A stretch of DNA of 64,000 nucleotides from NCBI RefSeq assembly GCF_014836945.1, contig NZ_JACSPX010000001.1, positions 1,639,313 through 1,703,312 of the forward strand, in the 5' to 3' direction. Made by a program: the position numbers and the translations under genes. Under the pieces are notes generated by a model. That model saw nothing but the letters and a program-made list of their open reading frames with translations, was not told the origin of the DNA and made no database searches. The DNA is from Microbacterium commune. GTDB lineage: Bacteria; Actinomycetota; Actinomycetes; Actinomycetales; Microbacteriaceae. Positions 32,618 to 41,769 of this stretch are shown in pieces; position 1 is the first letter of the stretch, and the number at the start of each line of letters is the position of its first letter.

Positions 32618-33744
32618 CGCGCGTCGTCTTCGCCCCCGACAGCTTCAAGGGCACGATCGCCGCCGCCGACGCGGCGCGGGTCCTCGCGGAGGCATGGGCG
32701 TCGGTCGATCCTGGCGTCTCGCCGGTGCTGCGCCCGATGGCCGACGGGGGAGAGGGCACCGTCGCGGCCTTCGCCGCCGCAGTGCCGGGAGCGCGCCGGA
32801 TGCCGATCACCGTCGACGGCCCCGCCGGGCATCCCGTCGATACCGCGTGGCTGCTGCTGCCGGCCTCCGACGATGCGCCCGACGGCACCGCCGTGATCGA
32901 CATGGCCTCGACATCGGGCATCGAGCTGCTCGACGAGCTGCGCCCGTGGGACGCCGATTCGCGCGGCTTCGGCCAGGCCATCGCCGCGGCTCTCGACCAC
33001 GGCGTCTCTCGTCTCGTGCTCGGCATCGGCTCGAGCGCATCGACCGACGGCGGCACGGGCATGCTGCGCGCGCTCGGCGCGCGGTTCCTCGACGCGCGCG
33101 GAGCGGAGACGGCGCCCGGTGCCCGCGGGCTGGGCGATATCGCCTCGGCGGATCTGAGCGCGCTCCGCCCGGCTCCCGAGGTGCGGGTGCTCACCGACGT
33201 CACCAACCCGCTCACCGGCGCCCGGGGCGCCGCGGCGGTGTTCGGCCCGCAGAAGGGGCTGACCGATCCCTCGGATCAGCAGCAGACGGATGCCGCACTC
33301 GAGCGCCTCGCCCGACTGCTCGCCCTCGATCCGGCCGTGCCCGGTTCCGGAGCGGCGGGCGGTGTCGGGGCGGCGCTGATCGCCTGGGGTGGAACGCTGC
33401 TGCCCGGGGCGGCCGAGGTGGCGCACCTGATCGGACTCGCCGATGCCATCGCCGCCGCCGATGCGGTCGTGACCGGTGAGGGCGCCTACGACGGGCAATC
33501 CGGCGACGGCAAGGTGCCGTCGTTCGTGGCATCCCTCGCCGCCGCCTCCGGCGTCGACGCGGTGCTCGTGGCCGGTCTGATAGCGCCGGATGCCGATCTC
33601 GCGCCGTTCACGGCATCCGCCTCGCTCACCGAGGTGGCCGGCTCGCCGGCGTCCGCGCTGGCGGACACGCACCGGTGGCTGCACGAGGCCGGTCGCCGGC
33701 TTGCGCTCGCGATGCGCGGCTCCGGGCCGGCATCCGGATCCTGA
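32614..33744 (+). CDS. Glycerate kinase (GarK/GlxK type I)
   Basis: A 376-residue glycerate 2-kinase of the GarK family. The N-terminal motif APDSFKGTIAAADAA, the central MADGGEGTVAAF, GIGSSASTDGGTGML and the C-terminal GEGAYDGQSGDGKVPSF are family landmarks. It phosphorylates glycerate to 2-phosphoglycerate for entry into glycolysis. Coupled to the LacI gene, it suggests that the cluster's pathway releases glycerate, directly or via tartronate semialdehyde or hydroxypyruvate. Confidence 0.95.
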   Translation: MTRVVFAPDSFKGTIAAADAARVLAEAWASVDPGVSPVLRPMADGGEGTVAAFAAAVPGARRMPITVDGPAGHPVDTAWLLLPASDDAPDGTAVIDMASTSGIELLDELRPWDADSRGFGQAIAAALDHGVSRLVLGIGSSASTDGGTGMLRALGARFLDARGAETAPGARGLGDIASADLSALRPAPEVRVLTDVTNPLTGARGAAAVFGPQKGLTDPSDQQQTDAALERLARLLALDPAVPGSGAAGGVGAALIAWGGTLLPGAAEVAHLIGLADAIAAADAVVTGEGAYDGQSGDGKVPSFVASLAAASGVDAVLVAGLIAPDADLAPFTASASLTEVAGSPASALADTHRWLHEAGRRLALAMRGSGPASGS

Positions 33745-33790
33745 CCTCGCTCAGCGGGCGACCGCGCAGAGCCGCCGACGGCGCTCGCGC

Positions 33791-35434
33791 TCAGCCCCCG
33801 AGGGCGGCGGACACGACGACCCGCGCCTCCTCCTGCACCTGCGCGAGATGCTCCGGACCCTTGAGGCTCTCGGCGTACAGCTTGTAGACGTCCTCCGTGC
33901 CCGACGGACGCGCGGCGAACCACGCGTGCTCGGTCTGCACCTTCAGTCCGCCGATCGCCGCGCCGTTGCCCGGTGCGTGCGACAGCTTCGCGGTGATGGG
34001 CTCGCCGGCCAGATCGGTCGCGGTCACGGCATCCGGAGCCAACCTGCCCAGCGCCGCCTTCTGCTCGGGCGTCGCCGGGGCGTCCACCCGCTGGTACGCC
34101 GACGAGCCGAAGGCCTGCTCGAGCTCGCGGTAGCGCTCCGACGGCGTCTTGCCGGTCACAGCGATGATCTCGGCGGCGAGCAGGCAGAGCAGGATGCCGT
34201 CCTTGTCGGTCGACCAGACCGTGCCGTCCTTGCGCAGGAACGACGCACCGGCCGACTCCTCCCCGCCGAACGCGACCGAGCCGTCGAGCAGACCCGGCAC
34301 GAACCACTTGAACCCGACCGGCACCTCGAGCAGGCGGCGGCCGAGCGACTCGGCGACGCGGTCGATGATCATCGACGACACGAGCGTCTTGCCGATCGCC
34401 GCGTCGCGAGGCCACTCGGTGCGGTGCGAGAACAGGTAGTCGATCGCGACGGCGAGGTAGTGGTTCGGGTTCATCAGCCCCGCATCCGGGGTGACGATGC
34501 CGTGCCGGTCGGCGTCGGCGTCGTTGCCGGTGAGCACGTCGAAGTCGTCTCGCTTGGCGACGAGGGATGCCATGGCGCTCGGCGACGACGGATCCATCCG
34601 GATCTTCTCGTCCCAATCGAGGGTCATGAAGCGCCAGGTCGGATCGACCTCGGGGTTCACGACAGTCAACTCGATGCCGTGCATCTCCTTGATGAGCTGC
34701 CAGTACTCGACCGATGCCCCGCCCATCGGGTCGGCGCCGATGCGCACGCCCGCGCGCGCGATCGCCTCGATGTCGATGATCGAGGGCAGGTCGCGCACGT
34801 ACGCATCACGGAAGTCGTATTGGCCGATCGAGTCGTCGTCGATGTCGGCATCCGGAATCCGCTCGACGCCCTCCAGGCCCGCCTCGATCAGCGCGTTCGC
34901 CCGCTGCGCGATCCACGACGTGGCATCGGTGTCGGCCGGGCCGCCGTGCGGCGGGTTGTACTTGAAACCGCCGTCGCGGGGCGGGTTGTGGCTCGGAGTG
35001 ATGACGATGCCGTCGGCGCGGTGGGGGTCGCCCGACGCACGACCGCGGTTGTGGGTGAGGATCGCGTGGCTGAGCGCGGGGGTGGGCACCCACGAGTCAC
35101 GGGAGTCCACACGCACGTCGACACCGTTGCCGATCAGCACCTCGATCGCGGTGCGCTCGGCCGGCAGCGACAGGGCGTGGGTGTCGCGGCCGAGGAACAG
35201 CGGGCCCGTGATGCCCTGCTCGCGCCGGTAGTCGACGATGGCCTGGGTCGTGGCGACGATGTGCTGCTCGTTGAAGCTGGTGCTGAGGGACGAGCCGCGG
35301 TGCCCGCTCGTGCCGAACGCGACGCGCTGAGCCGGGTCGGACGGATCGGGGATGCGGTCGTAGTAGGCGGCGATCAACTCGTCGACGTCGATCAGATCCT
35401 TTTCCTCCGCGGGGAGGCCAGCTCGGCTCGTCAT
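33791..35434 (-). CDS. pgm: Phosphoglucomutase (alpha-D-glucose phosphate-specific)
   Basis: A 547-residue alpha-phosphohexomutase interconverting glucose-1- and glucose-6-phosphate. [10 protein letters not shown] lies near residue 40, the catalytic phosphoserine loop is [11 protein letters not shown], the metal loop is DADADRHGI, and the sugar-binding [10 protein letters not shown] is intact. ATG 35434 fits family N-termini ([16 protein letters not shown]) better than a GTG 36 bases upstream. It connects the galTK product glucose-1-phosphate to glycolysis, though it is not in that operon. It is divergent from pheA. Confidence 0.95.
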   Translation of the reverse strand: MTSRAGLPAEEKDLIDVDELIAAYYDRIPDPSDPAQRVAFGTSGHRGSSLSTSFNEQHIVATTQAIVDYRREQGITGPLFLGRDTHALSLPAERTAIEVLIGNGVDVRVDSRDSWVPTPALSHAILTHNRGRASGDPHRADGIVITPSHNPPRDGGFKYNPPHGGPADTDATSWIAQRANALIEAGLEGVERIPDADIDDDSIGQYDFRDAYVRDLPSIIDIEAIARAGVRIGADPMGGASVEYWQLIKEMHGIELTVVNPEVDPTWRFMTLDWDEKIRMDPSSPSAMASLVAKRDDFDVLTGNDADADRHGIVTPDAGLMNPNHYLAVAIDYLFSHRTEWPRDAAIGKTLVSSMIIDRVAESLGRRLLEVPVGFKWFVPGLLDGSVAFGGEESAGASFLRKDGTVWSTDKDGILLCLLAAEIIAVTGKTPSERYRELEQAFGSSAYQRVDAPATPEQKAALGRLAPDAVTATDLAGEPITAKLSHAPGNGAAIGGLKVQTEHAWFAARPSGTEDVYKLYAESLKGPEHLAQVQEEARVVVSAALGG

Positions 35435-35546
35435 GGGGATAGTCTGCCCCTCCTCGGGGCGCTCGCGCACCTCAGCCGGTGACGGATGTCGTCACAGGCG
35501 CGTTCGTGGTAGTGAAACGGCTCGAAGGGCCGCCGAGCCGCGGGGC

Positions 35547-35552
35547 TAGGCT
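35547..35552 (+). promoter_or_regulatory. Putative leaderless -10 (TAGGCT) of pheA
   Basis: TAGGCT with 6 nt to GTG 35559, which selects this GTG over the adjacent in-frame GTG at 35556. Confidence 0.5.
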
Positions 35553-35558
35553 GACGTG

Positions 35559-36500
35559 GTGACCGAACGCCGCACCTACAGCTACCTGGGCCCCGCAGGC
35601 ACCTTCACCGAGGCAGCGCTCGATCAGGTGCCCGAGGCCAGGGGCCACGACTGGAAGCCCGTGCACAACGTCGGCGAGGCGCTCGACGACGTACTCGAGG
35701 GGCGTAGCCACGCGGCGATGATCGCGATCGAGAACTCGGTCGAGGGCGGGGTGTCGACCACGCTCGATGCGCTCGCGACGCTGCCGGGCCTGCGCATCAT
35801 CGGCGAGTACCTGGTGAAGGTGAACTTCGTGTTGGTCGGCAAGCCGGGCGTGCGGCTGGAGGACGTCGAGGTCATCGCCGCGCATCCCGTCGCCTACGCG
35901 CAGTGCCACAGCTGGCTGGGCGAGCATGTGCCGAGGCACGCTCATGTTCCGGCGGCGAGCAATGTGGCATCCATCCTGGGTGTGCTCGACGGCTCGTCGC
36001 CGGCCCAGGCCGCCATCGCCGCGCCCGGCATCGTGCAGCACCACGACGTCGAGGTGCTCGCCGAGCAGATCGGCGACAACGACAACGCCGTGACGCGCTT
36101 CGTGCTCGTGTCGAAGCCGACCCCGCCGGGCGAGCCGACCGGAGCCGACAAGACCTCGCTGATCGTCGAGCTCCCCGACGACCGCCCCGGCGCGCTGCTC
36201 GACATGCTCGAGCAGTTCTCGACCCGCGGCATCAACCTGTCGCTGCTGCAGTCGCGTCCTGTCGGCGATGCCCTCGGCCGGTACCGGTTCGTGGTGGATG
36301 CCGACGGGCACGCGTACGACGAGCGCATGGCCGACGCGCTGCTCGGCATCCGGCGGTTCAGCCCCCGCGTCGTCTTCCTCGGCTCGTACCCGCGCGCTGA
36401 CCGCCGGATCGTGCACTACCCCGAGCGCTACGCCGACGGCGTGTTCGTCGAGGCGCGCGACTGGCTGCGCGCGCTGCTGCACGGCGAACCCGAGGCGTAG
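35559..36500 (+). CDS. pheA: Prephenate dehydratase
   Basis: A 313-residue monofunctional PheA: prephenate to phenylpyruvate, for phenylalanine synthesis. The N-terminal periplasmic-binding-like catalytic domain has YLGPAGTFTE, IENSVEGGV and the catalytic TRF motif (DNAVTRFVLV). A C-terminal ACT domain (LIVELPDDRPGALLDML, then QSRP where many members have ESRP) gives feedback control by phenylalanine. No chorismate mutase domain is present. Followed by a 376-base gap filled with family B repeats. Confidence 0.95.
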   Translation: MTERRTYSYLGPAGTFTEAALDQVPEARGHDWKPVHNVGEALDDVLEGRSHAAMIAIENSVEGGVSTTLDALATLPGLRIIGEYLVKVNFVLVGKPGVRLEDVEVIAAHPVAYAQCHSWLGEHVPRHAHVPAASNVASILGVLDGSSPAQAAIAAPGIVQHHDVEVLAEQIGDNDNAVTRFVLVSKPTPPGEPTGADKTSLIVELPDDRPGALLDMLEQFSTRGINLSLLQSRPVGDALGRYRFVVDADGHAYDERMADALLGIRRFSPRVVFLGSYPRADRRIVHYPERYADGVFVEARDWLRALLHGEPEA

Positions 36501-36564
36501 CCCGCGGGCCCCTGCTCGCCGGGTGCGGGGTCATCCGCTCGCGTGCGGGCCCGCGCCGCCGGCG

Positions 36565-36620
36565 TGCGGGGTCGATTGTGCACGCGAATCCGCCCGGAAG
36601 TGTACGTATCTGACCCCGCA
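36565..36620 (+). repeat. Family B 56-bp palindromic repeat, copy 3
   Basis: TGCGGGGTCGATTGTGCACG ... TGTACGTATCTGACCCCGCA. First of three copies in the gap 36501-36876, which has no credible gene. Confidence 0.8.
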
Positions 36621-36693
36621 GCGGCGCGCCGGCCCTTCGCGGCGCGTGGTCCGCCGCGGCGCGCCGTCCGCCCGTGTGCCGGGTCCACCCGGG

Positions 36694-36749
36694 TGCGGGG
36701 TCAGTTGTGTACGCGGATCCGCCCGAAAGCGTACGTTACTGACCCCGCA
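36694..36749 (+). repeat. Family B 56-bp palindromic repeat, copy 4
   Basis: The reference copy: outer arms TGCGGGGTCAG / CTGACCCCGCA are perfect (11 bp) and inner GTACGC / GCGTAC match. Confidence 0.8.
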
Positions 36750-36797
36750 GGGGGACATGGGTGCGTCGGCGTGCGCACGCGACCCGCTCCGCTCGTG

Positions 36798-36853
36798 TGC
36801 GGGGTCAGTTGTGTACGCGGATCTGGCCGAAAGCGTACGGGACTGACCTCGCA
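36798..36853 (+). repeat. Family B 56-bp palindromic repeat, copy 5
   Basis: Nearly identical to copy 4 over the left 29 bases and differs by a few bases elsewhere, so the two copies are recent duplicates or are being homogenised. Confidence 0.8.
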
Positions 36854-36876
36854 AGGGGCGGGACCTGCCGGGCGGG

Positions 36877-37800
36877 TCAGGCCGAGCGGGATGCGATGGC
36901 GCCGCGGATTCGTCTGATCAGCGCGTCGGCATTGTTGAGGTCGTCCTGGGTGAGGCGGATCACGATCCAGCCGAGCGCTTCCAGCTCACGCTGACGCCGG
37001 ATGTCTCGCCGCCACTGCTCGGCACTCGTACGATGCCCATCGCCTTCATACTCGATCGCGATCTTCAGCTCGGGGTACGCGAGATCGGTGCGCGCGACGA
37101 GCATGAGGCCGTTCAGAACTCTGTACTGAACCACCGGCTCTGGCAGCCCGCACGTCCGCATGAGCAGTCGGGTCTCGGTCTCCTTCGGCGATTCGACGTC
37201 GTAGGAGGCGAGTGCCAGAGCCTCGCGGATCGTGCCACATCCCGGAAAGCGGTTCCAGACATCGAGGCGCTCCGCGATGTCATCGATCGTCACGTGCGGA
37301 CGGCTCAGGCGGAGCCCCGGATAGTTCGTGGCGGTGGTGAGGATCGAGTCGATCAGGGTCACCGCTTCGAGCTTGGTGAGCCCTTTCGCACAGGAGAAGA
37401 GCGTCGCGACAGGATCGAGTACAGGCACATCGTCGATCCGATGGAGGGTGAGCCGCTCCGGGGCAAGACGAAGCCCGGTGACACCGGCAGTGCGCGGGCG
37501 GGAACCGCTTGTGGGCACGAACACATGGAGTGTCTCGTCCTCCTCCCACGTCGAAGGCACAGGCATCCGCCAGATGCGCGCCGCCGTCCTACCGCCGAAG
37601 CGCTGATCCGCAGCAAGACGCGGAGCGTAGGCCGTCCCTCGGTCGTCGAACGTCTCGGGTTCCGTCGTGACTCGGATGCCGCGATACGGCCGGGCGAGGT
37701 CCGGAGCGTCCCGGCGCCGCCGCGGGACGCCCGCGCCGGACGCCTCTTTGACGGTGAACCGCTCACCGAGTGTTGGGGGAAGAGGCGTCCTGGCTCGCAT
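36877..37800 (-). CDS. DUF559/Vsr-like endonuclease-fold protein with AbiEi-type N-terminus
   Basis: A 307-residue protein. The N-terminal third resembles AbiEi antitoxin-like winged-helix segments (PPTLGERFTVKEASGAGVPR and PYRGIRVT). The C-terminal third matches DUF559: AYPELKIAIEYEGDGHR holds the acidic residues of a PD-(D/E)XK/Vsr fold, followed by RRDIRRQRELEALGW. Such proteins are common and variable in Micrococcales; their role is unknown, and no toxin partner is adjacent. ATG 37800 is chosen from the family N-terminus and a GACCAT hexamer 6 nt upstream. Family B repeats lie on both sides. Confidence 0.75.
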   Translation of the reverse strand: MRARTPLPPTLGERFTVKEASGAGVPRRRRDAPDLARPYRGIRVTTEPETFDDRGTAYAPRLAADQRFGGRTAARIWRMPVPSTWEEDETLHVFVPTSGSRPRTAGVTGLRLAPERLTLHRIDDVPVLDPVATLFSCAKGLTKLEAVTLIDSILTTATNYPGLRLSRPHVTIDDIAERLDVWNRFPGCGTIREALALASYDVESPKETETRLLMRTCGLPEPVVQYRVLNGLMLVARTDLAYPELKIAIEYEGDGHRTSAEQWRRDIRRQRELEALGWIVIRLTQDDLNNADALIRRIRGAIASRSA

Positions 37801-37947
37801 CTCTCCATGGTCGACCTGCGACCGACCGCGGACCCGTGCATACCCCAGCTGCTGTGGGCAACGTTCGGATCCGCGCAATCTGTGGACAAGCAAGGCGCCA
37901 TCGTGCGCGGTGACCACAGGAGTCATCGTGGGCGCCGACCCGCGCCT

Positions 37948-38003
37948 CCGCGGGTCACAAACGTACGGTTCCGTCCCCGAAAACGTGCGCAACTGACCCC
38001 GCA
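37948..38003 (-). repeat. Family B 56-bp palindromic repeat, copy 6 (inverted)
   Basis: Same 56-bp element in the opposite orientation to the other five; its right end AACTGACCCCGCA is intact and its left arm is degenerate. Confidence 0.65.
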
Positions 38004-38024
38004 CCCCGTGAAGAGCGGCGCGGC

Positions 38025-39068
38025 CTACGCCACCAGCAGGTCGAGAGTCTGCGCGCGCCCGGTGGCGGCATCGAGCGGCTCGCCGTCGTAGGCGCCGGCG
38101 ACCGGCGACATCATGATCTCGTCGACGCCGTGCTGCGCGGCGAATGCGGCCAGAGACGACCGAACCTCGGCACCCTCGCCGATCAGCCAGCGCTGACGCA
38201 TCGCGTCGATGAGGGTCTGCTCCTGGGTATCCGGATGCTCAGCCGCACCGCGCTGCGCCTCGTCGACCGTCTCGAGCGGCCTCATCGGCTTGTTGCCGCG
38301 CAAGCGCGCCATCGCGCGCAGCTGCGGCAGGGCGCGGGCCTCCGCTTCCTCCGCCGACGGCGCGGCAACCACGTTCGCGGTGAGAAAGGTGAGCGGCGCG
38401 TCGAGCGTCTCGGACGGGCGGAACTGCGAGCGGTACAGGTCGAGGGCGCGCTCCAGGCCGACTCCCGCGAAGTGGTTCGCGAACACGTACGGCAGCCCCT
38501 GCGCGGCGGCGAGCTGGGCGGAGTAGTCGCTCGAGCCCAGCAGCCAGATCGTGGGGGATCCTGATGCCGCGGGCGTCGCCTTCACGCCGTATTCGCCGCC
38601 GCTGGTGAAGCGCACCGTCGCGCCGTCGGACTGCACCATCGCGGCGATGTCCTGCACGTGCGCGGGGAAGCGGTCGACGTCTCCGGTGGTGCCCGACTGG
38701 CGCAGCAGATGCGTGATCACGGGGTCGCTGCCCGGTGCCCGGCCGATGCCGAGGTCGATGCGTCCCGGTGCGAGCGCCTCGAGGGCGGCGAACTGCTCGG
38801 CCACGATCAGAGGCGCGTGGTTGGGCAGCATGACGCCACCCGAGCCGACGCGGATCCGCTGCGTGCGCGCGGCCGCGGCGGCGATCAGGACCGGCGGTGT
38901 GGTCGATGCCACCGACGGCATGTTGTGGTGCTCGGCGAACCAGTACCGGGTGAGCCCGAGCGCATCGGCGTGCTGGGCGAGCTGCATCGACGACGCGATG
39001 GCTTGCGCGCTGGTCTGGCCGGTGCGGACGGGAACGAGATCGAGGACGGAGAGCGCGGGAGTAGTCAT
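38025..39068 (-). CDS. LLM-class flavin-dependent oxidoreductase
   Basis: A 347-residue luciferase-like monooxygenase of the single-component type (MsnO8 group). LSVLDLVPVRTGQTS at the N-terminus, YWFAEHHNMPSVASTTP, and GRIDLGIGRAPGSDP are the group's landmarks. These enzymes bind FMN or F420; the substrate is unknown. A family B repeat follows its stop. It is divergent from the antiporter gene. Confidence 0.9.
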   Translation of the reverse strand: MTTPALSVLDLVPVRTGQTSAQAIASSMQLAQHADALGLTRYWFAEHHNMPSVASTTPPVLIAAAAARTQRIRVGSGGVMLPNHAPLIVAEQFAALEALAPGRIDLGIGRAPGSDPVITHLLRQSGTTGDVDRFPAHVQDIAAMVQSDGATVRFTSGGEYGVKATPAASGSPTIWLLGSSDYSAQLAAAQGLPYVFANHFAGVGLERALDLYRSQFRPSETLDAPLTFLTANVVAAPSAEEAEARALPQLRAMARLRGNKPMRPLETVDEAQRGAAEHPDTQEQTLIDAMRQRWLIGEGAEVRSSLAAFAAQHGVDEIMMSPVAGAYDGEPLDAATGRAQTLDLLVA

Positions 39069-39174
39069 CGTCAGAGGACAACGTCGGTCGCCGCGCGCGC
39101 ATTCCGCACCGGGCGGATCCAGCGCAGATCCCCGGACGCATCCCCGAGCGGATCACCGGGGCGCATCGCAGGCG

Positions 39175-39180
39175 TACCCT
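39175..39180 (+). promoter_or_regulatory. Putative leaderless -10 (TACCCT) of the antiporter
   Basis: TACCCT with 7 nt to ATG 39188. Confidence 0.4.
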
Positions 39181-39187
39181 TCCTGGA

Positions 39188-40897
39188 ATGGAGTCCAGCA
39201 TCTTCTTCATCGTCGTCGGCGCCGTGGCGGTCGCAGCCGTAGCCCGCCGAAGAGGATGGCCCGCACCGCTGCTGGTCACGGTCGTCGCGCTGCTGGCATC
39301 CTTCCTCCCGTTCGTGCCGGATGTCGCGATCGACGGACACCTGCTGCTGAACGTCGTGCTGCCGCCGCTGCTGTACTCGGCGGCGCTCGACGTGTCGTTC
39401 CTCAGCTTCCACCGGGCGATGCCGCAGATCCGACGGCTGGGTGTCGGTCTCGTCGTCGTCACCGCTGTCGTCGTGGGCTTGCTGGCGTGGTGGGTGATGC
39501 CCGAGCTGACCCTGCCGGGAGCCCTGCTGCTGGGGGCGATCGTCGCCCCTCCGGATGCCGTGTCTGCGGCGTCCATCGGCCGCCGGCTCGGCCTGCCGCG
39601 GCGGGTGATGACGGTGCTGTCGGGGGAGAGCCTGATCAACGACGCCACGTCGCTGACCATGTTCCGGGTGTTCGCGGCGATCGTCGCCGGCGCCACGGTG
39701 TCGATCTGGGACGGGATCTGGCAGTTCGCGCTCGCCGTGGTGATCGGGGTCGCGGTCGGGCTGGTGTTCGGTATCGCGCTGCACCAGCTGCGGATGCGCG
39801 TCGACGATCCGGTCGTGAACGGCACCTTCGGTCTGCTCGCGCCCTTCGGCGCGTACGCGATCGCCGAGCAGCTGCTCGGATCGGGCGTGCTGGCGGTCGT
39901 CGCGATGGGGCTGTTCGTCGGGTTCAACGCTCCCAAGACGAGTTACGCGACCAGGCAGCAGGAGGCCCCGCTGTGGCTGTCGGCCGACTTCCTGCTCGAG
40001 TCGTTCGTGTTCGCGTACATCGGGCTGCAGCTGCCGCGAGTGATCGGCGAGCTGGAAGACGGCGAGGGCGGGACCATCCTGCTGCTGGCGGTGATCGTCC
40101 TGCTGGCGGTGCTCGTCGTGCGGCCGCTCTTCGTGTACCCGGCGGGCGCGTGGGGCCAGCGCTGGACGAAGCTGCGTCTGCGCCGGTGGGAGAAGATGTC
40201 GGCGGCGAAGAAGGCGCTTCCGCTCGCGAACAGGCGTCGTCGTCGGCGACCGCTCACCGAGGAGCAGCTGCGGCGCCGGCTGACCGAGACCACGCTCTCG
40301 TGGCGCGACAACGCGGTGATCTCGTGGGCCGGCATGCGCGGAGTGGTCACGTTGGCGACCGCGCTCGCCGCGGTCGATCTCGCGGGTCTCGATGCGCGGG
40401 CGGCCGACGCGATCGTCGTGGTCGCCTTCGTCGTGACCGTCGGCACCCTGCTGCTGCAGGGGCTCACCCTGCCGTGGCTGATCGGTGCGCTGGGGGTCGT
40501 GGACGACGAGGAGGCGCGGGAGGATGCCAGACAGCTGGCATCCGTGCGCGAACGCAGCCGCGACGTCGGCAAGGCCTACCTGCGCGAGGCGAGGCGCGCG
40601 TGGGTGAAGGAGCACGGCGAGGAGCGGCTGCCGGCGTTCGACGCGTATGCCGAGCGTCTCGTGCGCATGCAGGCGGGCGCCGACCAGGCCGGCGAGGAGC
40701 CGGCGGAAGAGCGGCCGGTGCGACCATCGCCGGAGCAGTTCGCGGCGATGGCGAAGGGCTGGCTGTCGGTGCGCCGCGACCTGCTGCTGGAGGAGCGGCG
40801 CGCCGGCAACCTCAGCGAGGAGGTCATGCACGAGCTGATCGCGGCGATGGATGCCGAAGAGCTCGCGCTCGACACGAGGATGTCGCTGCGCACCTGA
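39188..40897 (+). CDS. Na+/H+ antiporter, CPA1 family
   Basis: A 569-residue membrane protein. About 12 hydrophobic segments span residues 1-420, with the CPA1 core VAPPDAVSAASIGRRLGLP and SGESLINDATSL carrying the Asn-Asp ion site. A charged cytoplasmic tail of about 150 residues follows, predicted helical and rich in Glu and Arg. It exchanges cytoplasmic Na+ (or K+) for protons. Single gene, no mrp-type subunits nearby. Confidence 0.92.
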   Translation: MESSIFFIVVGAVAVAAVARRRGWPAPLLVTVVALLASFLPFVPDVAIDGHLLLNVVLPPLLYSAALDVSFLSFHRAMPQIRRLGVGLVVVTAVVVGLLAWWVMPELTLPGALLLGAIVAPPDAVSAASIGRRLGLPRRVMTVLSGESLINDATSLTMFRVFAAIVAGATVSIWDGIWQFALAVVIGVAVGLVFGIALHQLRMRVDDPVVNGTFGLLAPFGAYAIAEQLLGSGVLAVVAMGLFVGFNAPKTSYATRQQEAPLWLSADFLLESFVFAYIGLQLPRVIGELEDGEGGTILLLAVIVLLAVLVVRPLFVYPAGAWGQRWTKLRLRRWEKMSAAKKALPLANRRRRRRPLTEEQLRRRLTETTLSWRDNAVISWAGMRGVVTLATALAAVDLAGLDARAADAIVVVAFVVTVGTLLLQGLTLPWLIGALGVVDDEEAREDARQLASVRERSRDVGKAYLREARRAWVKEHGEERLPAFDAYAERLVRMQAGADQAGEEPAEERPVRPSPEQFAAMAKGWLSVRRDLLLEERRAGNLSEEVMHELIAAMDAEELALDTRMSLRT

Positions 40898-40946
40898 GCG
40901 CCGGGTGCCCGGCGCTCAGGTGCCACGCGGCCAGGGCGCTGCGAGC

Positions 40947-41162
40947 TCAGGCAGGCACGAGGGCGTCAGCGGACGGGCGGCCCAGGCGCAGCGCGGTGAG
41001 GATCTGCCACCGGGCGCTGTAGCTGTACCCGCGGAGCTGCTCGATGGCGGCGATGTCGTCGCGGTCGAGCCCGTCGCGGATGGCTTCGCGCACCAGGTCG
41101 TCCTTCGTGGCGGGGAACTCCATCTCAGCGAGGAACCGGCGGAGGTCGGGGGAGGGGGACAT
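40947..41162 (-). CDS. DUF2795 domain small protein
   Basis: A 71-residue protein. FPATKDDLVREAIRDG and LRGYSYSARWQIL match DUF2795, a family of short proteins of unknown function in actinobacteria, often near stress genes. ATG 41162 has an AAGGAA Shine-Dalgarno 6-7 nt upstream. It lies 59 bases downstream of hsp20 in the same direction and may share its transcript. Confidence 0.85.
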   Translation of the reverse strand: MSPSPDLRRFLAEMEFPATKDDLVREAIRDGLDRDDIAAIEQLRGYSYSARWQILTALRLGRPSADALVPA

Positions 41163-41221
41163 GAGACATTCCTTTCCGGATCAGGGCGGGGAACGCCCGG
41201 GAGGGCGCTCCCCGCTGCGGA

Positions 41222-41644
41222 TCAGGCGCTGATCGCCTCGCGGGTGTCGGTCGACTCGACCTGGATGCGGCGCGGCTTCGCACGCTCGCTGACCGGGATG
41301 ATCACCGAGAGCACGCCGCTGTCGTACGACGCGCTGATGCGCTCGAGGTCGACGCCGTCGCCGAGCGTGAACTGCCGGAAGTAGGTTCCGGTGCCGCGCT
41401 CGCGGGCGATCCAGCGCATGCCCTCGCCGGTGTCGGCGGTGCGCTGGGCGCGGATCGACAGCTGCGAGCCGTCGAGATCGACGTCGATCGAGCCGGGGTC
41501 GGCGCCCGGGATGTCGGCATGCAGGACATAGCGGTCGCCGTCGCGGCAGAGGTCGACGGGCATCACGCGCGGGGCGCGTACGGAGTCCAGCACGCTCGCA
41601 GCGAAACGATCGAGCTGACTGATCGGGTCGAGGGTCATGGCCAT
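41222..41644 (-). CDS. Small heat-shock protein Hsp20
   Basis: A 140-residue alpha-crystallin-type holdase chaperone that binds unfolding proteins under heat or other stress. The crystallin domain covers about residues 35-125, with ADIPGADPGSIDVDLD, a strand ending FRQFTLGDGVD, and SYDSGVLSVIIPVSE. The C-terminal IXI-like anchor is replaced by RRIQVES. ATG 41644 has GGAG 8 nt upstream. It is divergent from a MerR-like gene, with a palindrome between them. Confidence 0.93.
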   Translation of the reverse strand: MAMTLDPISQLDRFAASVLDSVRAPRVMPVDLCRDGDRYVLHADIPGADPGSIDVDLDGSQLSIRAQRTADTGEGMRWIARERGTGTYFRQFTLGDGVDLERISASYDSGVLSVIIPVSERAKPRRIQVESTDTREAISA

Positions 41645-41691
41645 GGTGTTCTCCTCTCACTATGGGCCGCCGGCCGGCGGCGCTGTGACCG

Positions 41692-41708
41692 ATGCAGGAA
41701 ATCTGCAT
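41692..41708. promoter_or_regulatory. Palindrome in the hsp20/merR divergent promoter
   Basis: ATGCAG-GAAAT-CTGCAT, perfect 6-bp arms with a 5-base spacer. An AT-rich TGTATATTTATAG (41716-41728) lies beside it and could serve as a -10. It does not match the CTTGAGT/ACTCAAG HAIR box of HspR. Confidence 0.5.
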
Positions 41709-41769
41709 CCGGTGATGTATATTTATAGCTCCAGTTCGAACAGATTTCAAGTACGAGGATGGATGCCGA

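Noticed and set aside
36877..37800. Type IV toxin-antitoxin pair with the DUF559/AbiEi-like protein
   Set aside because: No nucleotidyltransferase (AbiEii-like) gene lies on either side.
41716..41755. HspR HAIR box (CTTGAGT-N7-ACTCAAG)
   Set aside because: Only a weak half site (TTTCAAG) is present; symmetry is too poor to call.
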